Origin: an uncultured Collinsella sp.
Lineage (GTDB): Bacteria > Actinomycetota > Coriobacteriia > Coriobacteriales > Coriobacteriaceae
DNA length: 47,705 bases
Direction: 5' to 3'
Assembly: GCA_900547655.1 (NCBI GenBank)
Contig: URHQ01000004.1
Coordinates: 1 to 47,705, forward strand
The translations under genes and the position numbers were made by a program. Below are positions 37,164-46,364 of the stretch, piece after piece. The number at the start of each line of letters is the position of its first letter. Positions within the stretch are counted from its first letter, which is position 1. The notes below the pieces were generated by a model. It saw nothing but the letters and a program-made list of their open reading frames with translations. It was not told the DNA's origin and did not search any database.

Positions 37164-38612
37164 ATGGCAGAATCTCGTGCGGAGCGTAGGGCTCGTCGTG
37201 CTTTGGTGGAGGCGGCTGAGGGGTCGAAGGAGGAGAAATCTTCTACGAAATCCAAGTCTTCTAAAGCTGCAAAAAGCAAATCGGCCAAGAGCAGGGCTAA
37301 GGCCAAGCGTTCTGACTCTCGTCGAGGCGGGGATAAAGCGCCTCAGACTCGTTCCAAGCGCTCGCATAAAGATCCGGTTTCGTCTGCGCGTAAGGCTGTG
37401 GACCCCAAGTCTCCCTGTTCGATCATGAAAGCTTGCGGTGGGTGCACGGCGCTCAATCGTCCCTATAAGAAGCAGTTGGCAGCCAAGCAGGCCTCCATGG
37501 AGGAGCTTTTTGCTGCTCTTTGCGAGCGCGAGGGTATTAGCGTCGACCCCATTCGCGGTATGGGCGTCACCCTGGGCGACCCGGGCAAATATCCTGCGCC
37601 GCGCGGTTTTCGCCATAAGGCCGCCACTCCCTTTGCCCCCGGCAAAGAGGGCGCTGTCCGCTGCGGCTTTTTTGAGCGCGGCACGCACAGAATCGTTGCT
37701 GTTCCCGAATGCCCCGTTGAGGCACCGGGCGCTCGTCAGATTCTTAACGGCATCGCGCGTGAGGCTGAGCGGCTGCATATTCCCGCCTTTAACGAGGACA
37801 AGCATCTTGGTTTGCTTCGCTATGCCGTCGTCCGCTGCGGCTGGCGTACCGACCAGGTCATGGTTACGCTCGTGACCGCCCAGCGTGACTTACCGCATGC
37901 GCAGGAGTTCTTTGAGGCTGTCGCCGCACTCGATCCGCATATCGTCACCGTTGCCCAAAACATCAACGGACGCCCCGGCAACGCCATCCTCGGCGAGGAA
38001 ACCCGCATCGTGTATGGCGCCGAATGCATGCGCGACCAGCTGCTCGGCTGCGAATTCGACATCTCCCCCACCGCGTTTTATCAGACCAACCCGCAACAGA
38101 CCGAGCTGCTCTATCAGCTCGCTATCGGCGGCATGGATTTGCACCAGGGCGATGTGCTCATGGATGCCTATTGCGGTAGCGGAACTATCGGCCTGTGCGC
38201 AGCCAAAGCCGCCCAGGACAAGGGCATCGGCATTATGCTGCTCGGCGTGGAGCGCAACCCGGCGGGCATTGCCGACGCACGTCGCAATGCCGAGCTCAAC
38301 GGCCTCACCCGCAGCGCTTGGTTTATGGCCGACGATGCCACCGACTACATCCTAGATGCCGCCGACAACAACGAGCGGGTCGATGTCCTTTCCATCGATC
38401 CGCCGCGCGCCGGCTCTACCCCCGAGTTCCTCGAAGCTGCCTGCGCGCTTAAGCCGCGCCGCATCACCTATATCAGCTGCAACCCCGTGACTCAAGAGCG
38501 CGACCTGCATCAGCTCCTCGACGGAGGCTATCGCCTGCTCAAGATCACGCCGGTCGACATGTTCCCTCACACCGACCACACCGAAACCGTAGCGGTCCTC
38601 GAACGCCGCTAA
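37164..38612 (+). CDS. TrmA/RumA-family RNA m5U methyltransferase
   Basis: The 482-residue enzyme uses S-adenosylmethionine to methylate C5 of uridine in rRNA or tRNA. An Lys/Ser/Arg-rich, probably disordered extension occupies the first ~75 residues and replaces the usual TRAM domain. CSIMKACGGC holds three Cys of the [4Fe-4S] site; the fourth may be in VPECPVE. The methyltransferase core has YCGSGTIGLCAA, SIDPPRAGS and the catalytic SCNP near the end. Whether it is an RlmCD or RlmD type or a tRNA-specific enzyme cannot be decided. The start at 37164 is preceded by GTGGGG. The codons of the N-terminal tail are more AT-rich than those of the core. Confidence 0.93.
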   Translation: MAESRAERRARRALVEAAEGSKEEKSSTKSKSSKAAKSKSAKSRAKAKRSDSRRGGDKAPQTRSKRSHKDPVSSARKAVDPKSPCSIMKACGGCTALNRPYKKQLAAKQASMEELFAALCEREGISVDPIRGMGVTLGDPGKYPAPRGFRHKAATPFAPGKEGAVRCGFFERGTHRIVAVPECPVEAPGARQILNGIAREAERLHIPAFNEDKHLGLLRYAVVRCGWRTDQVMVTLVTAQRDLPHAQEFFEAVAALDPHIVTVAQNINGRPGNAILGEETRIVYGAECMRDQLLGCEFDISPTAFYQTNPQQTELLYQLAIGGMDLHQGDVLMDAYCGSGTIGLCAAKAAQDKGIGIMLLGVERNPAGIADARRNAELNGLTRSAWFMADDATDYILDAADNNERVDVLSIDPPRAGSTPEFLEAACALKPRRITYISCNPVTQERDLHQLLDGGYRLLKITPVDMFPHTDHTETVAVLERR

Positions 38613-38640
38613 CCAACCTCAGTAGATTTTTGGGACAAGA

Positions 38641-38670
38641 AAGGGGGCGACCCGTCTGGGCCGCCCCCTT
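38641..38670. terminator. Bidirectional terminator between the methyltransferase and PHP genes
   Basis: AAGGGGGCGACC (38641-38652) pairs with GGCCGCCCCCTT (38659-38670) with one mismatch, between convergent genes. Confidence 0.75.
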
Positions 38671-38690
38671 CGCTTGGTTTATAAATTCCG

Positions 38691-39512
38691 CTACATCCCC
38701 TTGCGCAGGTCGCACACGCCGGCTGCCGCCATCTCGCGCAGCAGCGTCTCGCGGTCGCGCGTCACGATCAAATCCAGCGGGAAGTGAATCTCGTCGAGCA
38801 TCTTACGCGCGTGATCGAGCTTGCCAATGGCCATGCCAATGTGGGCATCGGTCGACACGCCAATGCCCACGCCCAGCTCGGCGCAGCGCTCGGCGATCTT
38901 GCGGCATGCGGCCCAATGCTCAGTGTCGACACCGTGTTCAAGACTATGGTTGTTGATCTCGATAATCTTGTGCTTGGCCTTAGCCGCCAACAGCACCTCG
39001 TCGATATCGAACGGCACGCCTGAACGCCCCGTGTGACCCAGCATGAACACCTTGGGGTGTTCCAAGGCATTGATATACATCTCAGTCGCCTGGGCCAGCG
39101 TCGCGCCCTCAGCAATCTGCGGATTATGCACGCTTGCAACCAAATAATCCAAATTACGCGTAACCAAATCGAACAGTGAATGCTGACGGCTGTACGAATC
39201 GCCGGCGATATCGAGCGTGACAGGAGTGTCCTCGCCAAACAGGCTTCCGTCCAGCGAAACGATATCGGCCTCGGCACCACGAAGCACTAGCACGCCGCTC
39301 CAAATGCGCGGCCAGATATCCTGGTTAATAAAGAACTGGAAACTGCGCAGGTCATTGGGGCAAGGCGTAACCATCGAGCTTAAATGATCGGCGGAACCGA
39401 GCACCTGAAGGCCGCGCTCTGCCGCCCAATATACGTTCTCCTCGATGGTTGAATACGCATGCGCAGAGAACATCGTATGAGTATGGATATCACAAGAAAG
39501 CAGGTAGGGCAT
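38691..39512 (-). CDS. PHP-domain phosphatase (YcdX-like)
   Basis: The 273-residue protein is a stand-alone PHP-fold metal phosphoesterase. The first metal motif is DIHTHTMFS (His10, His12), with SADHLS near residue 40, VASVHNP in the middle, NNHSLE, and STDAHIG near residue 220 completing the site. It resembles the YcdX group of trinuclear-zinc phosphatases. The substrate is not known. ATG 39512 has AAGGAG upstream. It follows the aminotransferase gene on the same strand, 165 bp away, with a likely terminator between them. Confidence 0.92.
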   Translation of the reverse strand: MPYLLSCDIHTHTMFSAHAYSTIEENVYWAAERGLQVLGSADHLSSMVTPCPNDLRSFQFFINQDIWPRIWSGVLVLRGAEADIVSLDGSLFGEDTPVTLDIAGDSYSRQHSLFDLVTRNLDYLVASVHNPQIAEGATLAQATEMYINALEHPKVFMLGHTGRSGVPFDIDEVLLAAKAKHKIIEINNHSLEHGVDTEHWAACRKIAERCAELGVGIGVSTDAHIGMAIGKLDHARKMLDEIHFPLDLIVTRDRETLLREMAAAGVCDLRKGM

Positions 39513-39612
39513 CGGGTCTCCTTATCTGGCACGGCCGTCGCTTATATTCATTGTACGCATAGCCTTCGATAGTCGTAAAACCACTCCATCCCAATGACAC
39601 AACGTTCATGAC

Positions 39613-39643
39613 AACGGGGTCCGGCTTAACACCAAACCCCGTT
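39613..39643 (-). terminator. Hairpin after the aminotransferase gene
   Basis: AACGGGGT (39613-39620) pairs with ACCCCGTT (39636-39643). The following T run on the minus strand is weak. Confidence 0.4.
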
Positions 39644-39677
39644 TCACGTAAAACATTGTAGGCAGAGCGCTTTACTT

Positions 39678-40862
39678 TTAACGATACTCGTCCGCCAACT
39701 GTTTCCAAGCGGGTAGCGAATTGATAATCGTCTCATAACTCACGCAGTAGCCCAAGCGGAACCAGCCCGGCATGCCAAAGCTGTCCGAGGGTACTGCGAG
39801 CAGTTCGTACTTCTTCGCGCACTCGCAGAAGGCGTTCGCATCGGGCTCCAGCGCTTTCACCCATAGGTAGAACGCGCCATCCGGCTCAACATACGTGTAG
39901 CCGTACTCCGCCAATGCATCGGTAAGCGCCGTGCGGTTGCGTGCGTAGGCCTCAACGTCACTCGGCTCATCGATGCAGTCGATAATTACGCGCTGGAAGA
40001 GCGCCGGTGCGCACACGAAGCCCAGCGTACGGGCGGCACCGGCAACAGCCGGCATCAGACGCGCAGCCTGCGGATTGGTGTTGGGAACCAGGATCCACCC
40101 CACGCGCTCGCCCGGCAGCGACAGCGACTTGGAATACGAGTAGCACACGATGGTGTGCTCGTAGATCGAAGGCACCCAAGGCACCTCGGCGCCATAGACA
40201 ATCTCGCGATACGGCTCATCCGAGATGAGCATAATCGGGTTCTCGGAATCGCGCTTGGCGTTGACCTCGCGTAAAACATTGGCCAGTCGCGTCAGCGTAT
40301 CGCGCGTATACACAGCACCGGTCGGGTTGTTGGGCGAGTCGATGATGACAGCTGCCGTCTTGTCGGTAATAGCCTTGCGCACGTTATCCACGCTCAGCTG
40401 GAACGTATCTTCATCGGCGAGCGCCTCGACACACGTACAGCCGGCCTTCTCAATCCACACGCGATACTCCGGGAAGTACGGGGCGATAACGATGACCTCG
40501 TCACCCGGGTTCGTAACGGCATTGAGCGTACAGGCGAGCGAAGCTGCAGCGCCCACCGTCATAAAGACGTCCTTACCCTCATAACTCGTACCAAAGCGGC
40601 GGTTGAGCGATTCGGCGACGGCCGCTCTACATTGCGGCAGGCCCGGAGCGGGCGTATAACCGTGCAGCTGGTCACTCGGCAGCTCCAAGGCCTTCTTAAT
40701 GGACTCCGCCACGGCAGCGGGCGCCGGAACGCTCGGGTTGCCCAGCGAAAAATCGAATACGTTTTCCGCACCGATCTGCGCCTTGCGCTCAAGGCCATAG
40801 CTAAAAATTTCGCGGATGATGGAGCTTTCCGCACCGCGAGCATACATGGTTTCGTTGATCAT
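39678..40862 (-). CDS. PLP-dependent class I aminotransferase
   Basis: The 394-residue fold-type I enzyme has family landmarks FDFSLGNPSVPAP near residue 35, GYTPAPGLPQCR near 67, the NNPTG motif (IDSPNNPTGAVY) and SYSKSLSLPGERVGW with the PLP lysine. RLGYC lies near the end. It belongs to the broad aspartate/aromatic aminotransferase-like group, many of which are annotated as generic pyridoxal phosphate-dependent aminotransferases. The substrate is not determinable. ATG 40862 has AAGGGG upstream; the in-frame extension to 40961 runs through a REP-like hairpin and is rejected. Confidence 0.93.
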   Translation of the reverse strand: MINETMYARGAESSIIREIFSYGLERKAQIGAENVFDFSLGNPSVPAPAAVAESIKKALELPSDQLHGYTPAPGLPQCRAAVAESLNRRFGTSYEGKDVFMTVGAAASLACTLNAVTNPGDEVIVIAPYFPEYRVWIEKAGCTCVEALADEDTFQLSVDNVRKAITDKTAAVIIDSPNNPTGAVYTRDTLTRLANVLREVNAKRDSENPIMLISDEPYREIVYGAEVPWVPSIYEHTIVCYSYSKSLSLPGERVGWILVPNTNPQAARLMPAVAGAARTLGFVCAPALFQRVIIDCIDEPSDVEAYARNRTALTDALAEYGYTYVEPDGAFYLWVKALEPDANAFCECAKKYELLAVPSDSFGMPGWFRLGYCVSYETIINSLPAWKQLADEYR

Positions 40863-40923
40863 CTGTTCCCCTTTCGCATAGGCGCTATTGTACGCTTTAG
40901 CCGAGCAAAGTGCCGCAGCAATG

Positions 40924-40981
40924 TTGATTGGGGACAGACTTAAATGCGTGAAAACGCTCATTTAAGTCTGTCCCCAATCAA
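40924..40981. repeat. Perfect 23-bp-arm hairpin with GGGGACAG core
   Basis: The arms at 40924-40946 and 40959-40981 are perfect complements and contain TTGGGGACAGAC. The top can close as GCGT-GAAA-ACGC, a GNRA-type tetraloop. It lies upstream of the aminotransferase gene and downstream of ftsH, both on the minus strand. Confidence 0.75.
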
Positions 40982-41007
40982 CAGACGGCCCCATATCGCT
41001 CAAAAGA

Positions 41008-41041
41008 AAAAGCCTCCACAGGTTTCCCCGCGGAGGCTTTT
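41008..41041 (-). terminator. Terminator of the tilS-hpt-ftsH operon
   Basis: AAAAGCCTCC (41008-41017) pairs with GGAGGCTTTT (41032-41041). On the minus strand the stem runs into a TTTTCTTTTG stretch. Confidence 0.8.
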
Positions 41042-41051
41042 GTTACAAGGA

Positions 41052-43190
41052 CTATTTGTCGGCGTCGGTGTCGGCACCGGCATTGACGGCATGGTCATCG
41101 TCAGCACCATCGGATGCGGCTTCGGCATCCTCCTGCATGGCCGCCTGCGCAAAGGCCGCGGCATCAGCCGCCAGCTCCTCCTCGCTCATACGAGGCGCGC
41201 GCTTCTTGGTCGGCATGCCGGCCGCCTTGGCATTGCGCTCCTCCTTGGCCGCCAGGATATCACCCTCGCGCTCAAGGTAGGCATCCCACTCGTTGTCGAG
41301 CAGGGCGTTCACGGCGTCGCCTTCGACGGTCTCGCGCTCAAGCAGCACCTTCGCCATCAGATCGAGCTGATCGCGACGGGCGTCCAGGATCTCGACCGCA
41401 CGACGATGGGCCTCACGCATAATGCGCTGAACCTCGATATCGATGCGGCGCGCCGTCTCCTCGGAGTAATCCTGGTGATCGGCGTAATCGCGACCAAGGA
41501 ACACCTGATGTTGCGCCTCGCCAAACACTTGCGTGCCCAGCTCCTCGCTCATGCCCAAGCGCGTGACCATCTCGCGCGCCATCTTGGTTGCGCGCTCCAG
41601 ATCGTTGCTCGCGCCCGACGTAATGTCATCGCACATGAGCTCCTCGGCAACGCGACCGCCCAAGAACACGGCGAGCTCGTCGAGCATCTCGTTCTTGGTC
41701 TTGAGGAAGTGGTCCTCCTGCGGAAGCTGCAGCGTGTAGCCCAGAGCCTGACCGCGGCTGACGATCGAGATCTTGTGGACCGGATCGGAGTGCTCCAGGA
41801 TGTGGCCCACCAAAGCGTGACCGCTCTCGTGGTAGGCAATCGTGGTGCGCTCGGCCTCGGTCATCACGCGACCCTTGCGCTGCGGTCCGGCAATCACACG
41901 CTCCATCGATTCCTCGACCTCGTCCATCGAGATCACGGAACGATGGCGGCGGGCAGCCAGCAGCGCAGACTCGTTGAGCAGGTTCGCCAAATCGGCGCCA
42001 GTAAAGCCAACGGTCATCTGGGCGAGTTTCTCAAACTTAACGTCCTCGTCCATCGGCTTGTTCTCGGCATGCACGCGCAAGATCTGCTCGCGGCCCTTCA
42101 CATCCGGACGGTCGACCGTAACCTGACGGTCAAAACGGCCGGGACGCAGCAATGCCGGATCCAGGATGTCAGGACGGTTGGTCGCAGCGATCAGGATGAC
42201 CGACTCGCTCTCCTCAAAACCGTCCATCTCGACCAGCAGCTGGTTGAGCGTCTGCTCGCGCTCGTCGTGACCGCCGCCCAAGCCAGCTCCGCGCTGACGT
42301 CCCACGGCATCGATCTCATCGATGAAGATGATCGACGGGGCCTGGGACTTGGCCTCCTTAAAGAGGTCACGCACACGGCTGGCGCCGACACCTACGAACA
42401 TCTCGACAAAGTCGGAACCCGAGATGCTAAAGAACGGCACGCCCGCCTCGCCGGCAACGGCCTTGGCCAGCAGCGTTTTACCGGTGCCCGGAGGGCCAAC
42501 CAGCAACACGCCACGCGGGATCTTGGCGCCCAGCTTGCGATAGCGATCCGGATCGCTCAAAAAGTCACGGATCTCCTCGAGCTCCTCGACTGCCTCGTCC
42601 ACTCCGGCAACGTCTTCAAACTTGACCTTGGGGCGTGTGGCCTCGTTGGTCTTGGCGTTGGTCTTGCCAAACTGCATGTTCCTGTTGTTGGCGCCCATCA
42701 TCTGGCGCATAAAGTAGAACATGATGGCGATAAGGGCGATCGTCGGAAGCACACTCATTGCCAAGTCGCCCCAAAAATCGGGATCGTTGGTGTTGACGAT
42801 GTACTTGGTATCGGGGTGCTCCGCCATGAGCTCGGCAAGCGAATCGGAGCCGACATAGGTCGAAGAGAAGCTCTTGAGCTCGCTCGTATCGCCCTTGTCC
42901 TTTTTTGTCTTCCAGTAATGACCCGTCACGCTTCCGTCTTGAACCGTATAGGTCAGATCTTCGACGCGATCCTGCTTGATGGCGCTGACCATCTCGCTCG
43001 TCGCGAGCTTAACGGTATTGCTGGAGCTGGCAAAGCCGGAACCCATATTAAAGAAGGCATAGCCCAGAAGCGCGCAAGCCAAAAGAAAATACAGCCAGCC
43101 CGTACGCGTGGGCTTCTTGCCTCCGGGCATCCCCGGGATCTTTGGGTCCCGGGGAGTCTGGGAATTGTTGTCGTTACGGTCGTCGGGCAT
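41052..43190 (-). CDS. ftsH: ATP-dependent zinc metalloprotease FtsH
   Basis: The 712-residue membrane AAA+ protease removes damaged membrane proteins and some regulators. Two membrane segments (about 31-48 and 143-163) flank the outside domain. The AAA module has Walker A GPPGTGKT (232-239), Walker B IIFIDE (287-292) and the second region of homology ATNRPDILDPALLRPGRFDR. The zinc site is HESGH (454-458). The C-terminal tail after about residue 640 is acidic and Ala-rich, and is likely disordered. ATG 43190 comes one base after the hpt stop. The tilS-hpt-ftsH order is conserved in many Gram-positive bacteria. Confidence 0.97.
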   Translation of the reverse strand: MPDDRNDNNSQTPRDPKIPGMPGGKKPTRTGWLYFLLACALLGYAFFNMGSGFASSSNTVKLATSEMVSAIKQDRVEDLTYTVQDGSVTGHYWKTKKDKGDTSELKSFSSTYVGSDSLAELMAEHPDTKYIVNTNDPDFWGDLAMSVLPTIALIAIMFYFMRQMMGANNRNMQFGKTNAKTNEATRPKVKFEDVAGVDEAVEELEEIRDFLSDPDRYRKLGAKIPRGVLLVGPPGTGKTLLAKAVAGEAGVPFFSISGSDFVEMFVGVGASRVRDLFKEAKSQAPSIIFIDEIDAVGRQRGAGLGGGHDEREQTLNQLLVEMDGFEESESVILIAATNRPDILDPALLRPGRFDRQVTVDRPDVKGREQILRVHAENKPMDEDVKFEKLAQMTVGFTGADLANLLNESALLAARRHRSVISMDEVEESMERVIAGPQRKGRVMTEAERTTIAYHESGHALVGHILEHSDPVHKISIVSRGQALGYTLQLPQEDHFLKTKNEMLDELAVFLGGRVAEELMCDDITSGASNDLERATKMAREMVTRLGMSEELGTQVFGEAQHQVFLGRDYADHQDYSEETARRIDIEVQRIMREAHRRAVEILDARRDQLDLMAKVLLERETVEGDAVNALLDNEWDAYLEREGDILAAKEERNAKAAGMPTKKRAPRMSEEELAADAAAFAQAAMQEDAEAASDGADDDHAVNAGADTDADK

Positions 43191-43191
43191 C

Positions 43192-43740
43192 TTACGAATA
43201 AACCTCCGGTTTCAAAATGCCCAGATACGGAAGGTTGCGATAGCGCTCGGCATAGTCGAGGCCGTAGCCCACCACAAAGGCATCGGGGCAATGGGTTCCA
43301 ACATACTTGGGCGTGATGGCCGAGACGCGGTCCTCAACGTCCTTCCACAGGAAGGCGGCGACCTCCAGAGAAGCGGGCTTGCGGCTCTCGAGGTTCTTCA
43401 TCAGATACTTGAGCGTCAGGCCCGAGTCCAGAATGTCCTCGACGATCAGCACGTCGCGACCGCGGATGTCGATATCCAGGTCCTTAATGATACGCACGAT
43501 ACCCGAGGACTTCACACCGTCGCCGTAGCTCGAAACAGCCATGAAATCGATGTTGGTCGGCAGCTCGATCTTACGCATCAGGTCGCCCATAAAGACCACG
43601 GCGCCGCGCAGGACCGCAATCAGCACCAGATCCTTACCCGCGTAGTCGCGCGTAATCTCCTCGCCCAGGCGAGAGACGATACCGTCGATATCCTCCTGCG
43701 TGAACAGAACCTTCTCGATATCCGGATGTTGAGAAGCCAT
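43192..43740 (-). CDS. hpt: Hypoxanthine phosphoribosyltransferase
   Basis: The 182-residue enzyme salvages hypoxanthine (and usually guanine) with PRPP. The PRPP-binding motif VLIVEDILDSGLTL is at about residues 96-109, LIAVLRGAVVFMGDL is near 40, and VGYGLDYAERYRNLPYLG forms the family C-terminus. It sits between tilS and ftsH on the same strand and nearly touches ftsH. Its start at 43740 follows a 147-bp gap after tilS. That gap has no gene. Confidence 0.96.
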   Translation of the reverse strand: MASQHPDIEKVLFTQEDIDGIVSRLGEEITRDYAGKDLVLIAVLRGAVVFMGDLMRKIELPTNIDFMAVSSYGDGVKSSGIVRIIKDLDIDIRGRDVLIVEDILDSGLTLKYLMKNLESRKPASLEVAAFLWKDVEDRVSAITPKYVGTHCPDAFVVGYGLDYAERYRNLPYLGILKPEVYS

Positions 43741-43887
43741 GACAACCCTTTCTTGTGCTTATCGCCCACACACCGCCGTATGGACGCGAACTACACATTC
43801 TAGCAGCGCACGGGGTAAATTTACCAGCCCGTGCGCCATCAGCGCGGGAATACCGTCAACGTCGCACAGAATAGCAGGCGTGGGACG

Positions 43888-45426
43888 CTATTCCGCATCG
43901 ACCACGCGGAGCAGATATGCCACGCGCGTTGCGGCCGTGCACTTAAAACGCTCGTCCGCGCGAACTCCGGCGACCCACACCACGGCACCCCCCGGCGCCG
44001 TCCTCACCATGGGCACGCCGGCGCGCTCGGAAACGGGAATGCGAGCCTCACCTAGCAAATCGGATACTTTCTTGCTTCGGCCACTCATCCCTAACGGGCA
44101 CATCACGTCTCCCGGCGCGGGACCGTCCACCCACAGGCGCGCCAATCGCGCCTCGGCAGGGATCTCGCCACGCGAGCCCGCCAGGATCCGCTCACTATCG
44201 CTGTCGGCAAAACCCAGGGCAGCCGCGTCTACCAAAGCTGTCACTTCCCCGGCAGCCGCAAGCTCACGGGCGCGGCGCACGATATCGCATCCCGGCTCAA
44301 CAGCCATCGGTTCTGTGAAAAGCATACGTCCCCCGCCCAACGGCAAACGACCGGGTACGGTAACCCAGTCCGCGACCAGGCCCTCGCGAGCCGCCGGCGC
44401 CTTAAACGCCAGCATGCCAAACTCAATGCGTGCGTCAATCCCCGCCGGAAGCGTGACCGAGCCGGTGCCCTCGGCAACGCAGGAAAGGACTCGCTCCACA
44501 TGTCGCATCTCGGGACGAGCGTCCGGATCGATGCGCTTAATCGCCAGTCGCACGATGCGCCGCGCGATTACCACCTCGGCCGCAGCCAGGCGCCTGGCAT
44601 CGAGCACCAGCGCACCCGCTGCCTCTTTGCGCAAACAGCTTCGAAACGCCTGTGCCGAAAGCTGAGACAAAAACGCGTCCTCATCGCCTAAGATCTCGCA
44701 GGCGGCGCCAATCGTCTTGCAGACGCTCGCGTTGCGCTGCACCACCACTGGCATTACTCGATGGCGCACGTAGTTTCGCAGATACGAGATATCCTCATTG
44801 CTCTCGTCTTCACGCCACGGCTGACCATGTACCTGTAGATAGCCCACGAGCTCGCCATGAGTTAGGTCGAGCAAGGGACGTACCACGATATTCCTCCGGC
44901 GAGGAATGCTCGATAGGCCAGCGGGCCCCGAACCCTTAATCGCGTTCATCAAAAACGTTTCCGCGCGATCCGAAGACGTGTGCGCGGTGCAGATACGAGC
45001 CGCCGTTCGCGGTGCCCCCGTCTGGGCGCAGAGCTCGCGAACATACCTCCGCGCCGCGGCATAGCGCACTTCGCGGGCCGCGGCCTCAATATTGCCCGAC
45101 TCCCCATCAAAATAAGCGTGCTCCACGCACAGCGGTAAACCATATTTCGCGCAGAGCTCACGCACAAAGGCCTCGTCGCCATCGGACGCCTTGCCGCGCA
45201 TATGATGGTTTACATGCAGCACATGCAGGCGCTCGCGAGCAATGGGGGCAACACCGCGTCCGTCTTGGATATCCAGCTTTGATGTGCACGCCATAAGAAG
45301 CAGTGCCGTCGAGTCCGCACCGCCTGATACCATGAGCACGACAGGAGCAGCCTGCTGCCTCGTCCGGGCCTCAACGACTGCCCCAGGCGCGGCATGGTGT
45401 CCGTAATGCTGTGATACCGTTGGCAT
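43888..45426 (-). CDS. tilS: tRNA(Ile)-lysidine synthase
   Basis: The 512-residue enzyme changes C34 of tRNA-Ile(CAU) to lysidine, so that it reads AUA. The PP-loop SGGADST is at 34-40, HVNHHMRGKASDGDE is near 70-85, and the AHTSSDRAETFLMNAIKGSGPAGL segment is near 150-170. The C-terminal third carries the TilS tRNA-binding domains, with the late CPLGMSGRSKKVSDLLGEARIPVSER motif. ATG 45426 has GAGGAGGA upstream. It is the first gene of the operon and divergent from the WalJ-type gene, only 48 bp away. Confidence 0.94.
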   Translation of the reverse strand: MPTVSQHYGHHAAPGAVVEARTRQQAAPVVLMVSGGADSTALLLMACTSKLDIQDGRGVAPIARERLHVLHVNHHMRGKASDGDEAFVRELCAKYGLPLCVEHAYFDGESGNIEAAAREVRYAAARRYVRELCAQTGAPRTAARICTAHTSSDRAETFLMNAIKGSGPAGLSSIPRRRNIVVRPLLDLTHGELVGYLQVHGQPWREDESNEDISYLRNYVRHRVMPVVVQRNASVCKTIGAACEILGDEDAFLSQLSAQAFRSCLRKEAAGALVLDARRLAAAEVVIARRIVRLAIKRIDPDARPEMRHVERVLSCVAEGTGSVTLPAGIDARIEFGMLAFKAPAAREGLVADWVTVPGRLPLGGGRMLFTEPMAVEPGCDIVRRARELAAAGEVTALVDAAALGFADSDSERILAGSRGEIPAEARLARLWVDGPAPGDVMCPLGMSGRSKKVSDLLGEARIPVSERAGVPMVRTAPGGAVVWVAGVRADERFKCTAATRVAYLLRVVDAE

Positions 45427-45474
45427 CCGCTTCCTCCTCTATTCGTCCGCACCCATTGTATCCTTTGGAATCTT

Positions 45475-46284
45475 ATGTCTCGTCTACGCCTTCATATCCT
45501 CGGCAGTGGCTCTAAAGGCAACTGCGCACTCATCGAGGGCCCGCAGGGGCTCATTATGATCGATGACGGACTGTCTCGTCGCGAAACGCTCAAACGCATG
45601 GCGGAGCTCGGCCTTACGGCAGACGACGTGTCCGCCCTTGTTGTCACCCATGAGCACAGCGACCACATCAAGGGGCTTGAGGTATGGTGTAAGCATTGGA
45701 ATGGCCCGATCTTTTCCAGTAGAGGCACGCTCACATCAAAAGAAAGCCTCGCACATCTGCCTGTTGAAGAATTCGACCCAGGTGACACCCTCTCTATTGT
45801 CGGAGTCCGCATTCAAACGTATTCGACATCCCACGACGTCGTCAATCCCGTCGGCTACCGTTTTGACGCTCAGGGCGATTCGGTTGGCTTTGCCACCGAC
45901 ACCGGCGAGTTATCGAAACCTGCCATCGATACGCTCAAGGATTGTCGAATTCTCGCACTCGAAAGCAACCACGATGTAGCCATGCTGCGTCAAGGAGACT
46001 ATCCTCGCTTTCTTAAGGAACGTATCCTGTCTGCAAAGGGGCATCTCTCCAACGATCAGGCCGCCGATGCCGCACGCGCGCTGGTAACAGATCGCACCGA
46101 CCAGCTTATCGCGATACACATTAGCCAAGACAACAATCGCCCAAGTCTTACCGTCAAAAGCTACGCAAACTCACTTGGGGCAACACTCGACAACGAGCTT
46201 GGCAGCACCGCCACACGCGTTGAGGGGCTGCGTAAACTCACAATACGTCCCGCCGGGCAATATCGGCCCATGACCATTCAATAG
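45475..46284 (+). CDS. WalJ/YycJ-type metallo-beta-lactamase-fold hydrolase
   Basis: The 269-residue protein begins with RLHILGSGSKGNCALIE and carries the metal motif THEHSDH (58-64). FATDTGELS and ALESNHDVAML follow, the sequence pattern of the YycJ/WalJ group. Members are linked to the WalKR cell-wall regulon in Firmicutes and may act as 5'-3' exonucleases. In this window no walRK genes are adjacent. No clear ribosome binding site precedes ATG 45475, and the gap to the divergent tilS start is short, so a leaderless or short-leader transcript is possible. Confidence 0.9.
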   Translation: MSRLRLHILGSGSKGNCALIEGPQGLIMIDDGLSRRETLKRMAELGLTADDVSALVVTHEHSDHIKGLEVWCKHWNGPIFSSRGTLTSKESLAHLPVEEFDPGDTLSIVGVRIQTYSTSHDVVNPVGYRFDAQGDSVGFATDTGELSKPAIDTLKDCRILALESNHDVAMLRQGDYPRFLKERILSAKGHLSNDQAADAARALVTDRTDQLIAIHISQDNNRPSLTVKSYANSLGATLDNELGSTATRVEGLRKLTIRPAGQYRPMTIQ

Positions 46285-46300
46285 GCCGTCTCAAATAGAA

Positions 46301-46332
46301 AAGGGGGCCGGGAATCACTTCCCAGCCCCCTT
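46301..46332. terminator. Bidirectional terminator between the WalJ-type and hsp20 genes
   Basis: AAGGGGGCCGGGA (46301-46313) pairs with TCCCAGCCCCCTT (46320-46332) with one mismatch, between convergent genes. Confidence 0.8.
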
Positions 46333-46364
46333 AACGCAGGCACCGATGCTAATAGCCGATAGCA

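Noticed and set aside
40944..43316. 790-codon plus-strand open frame opposite ftsH
   Set aside because: It is a shadow of ftsH codon bias with no domain, and it begins inside a REP-like hairpin.
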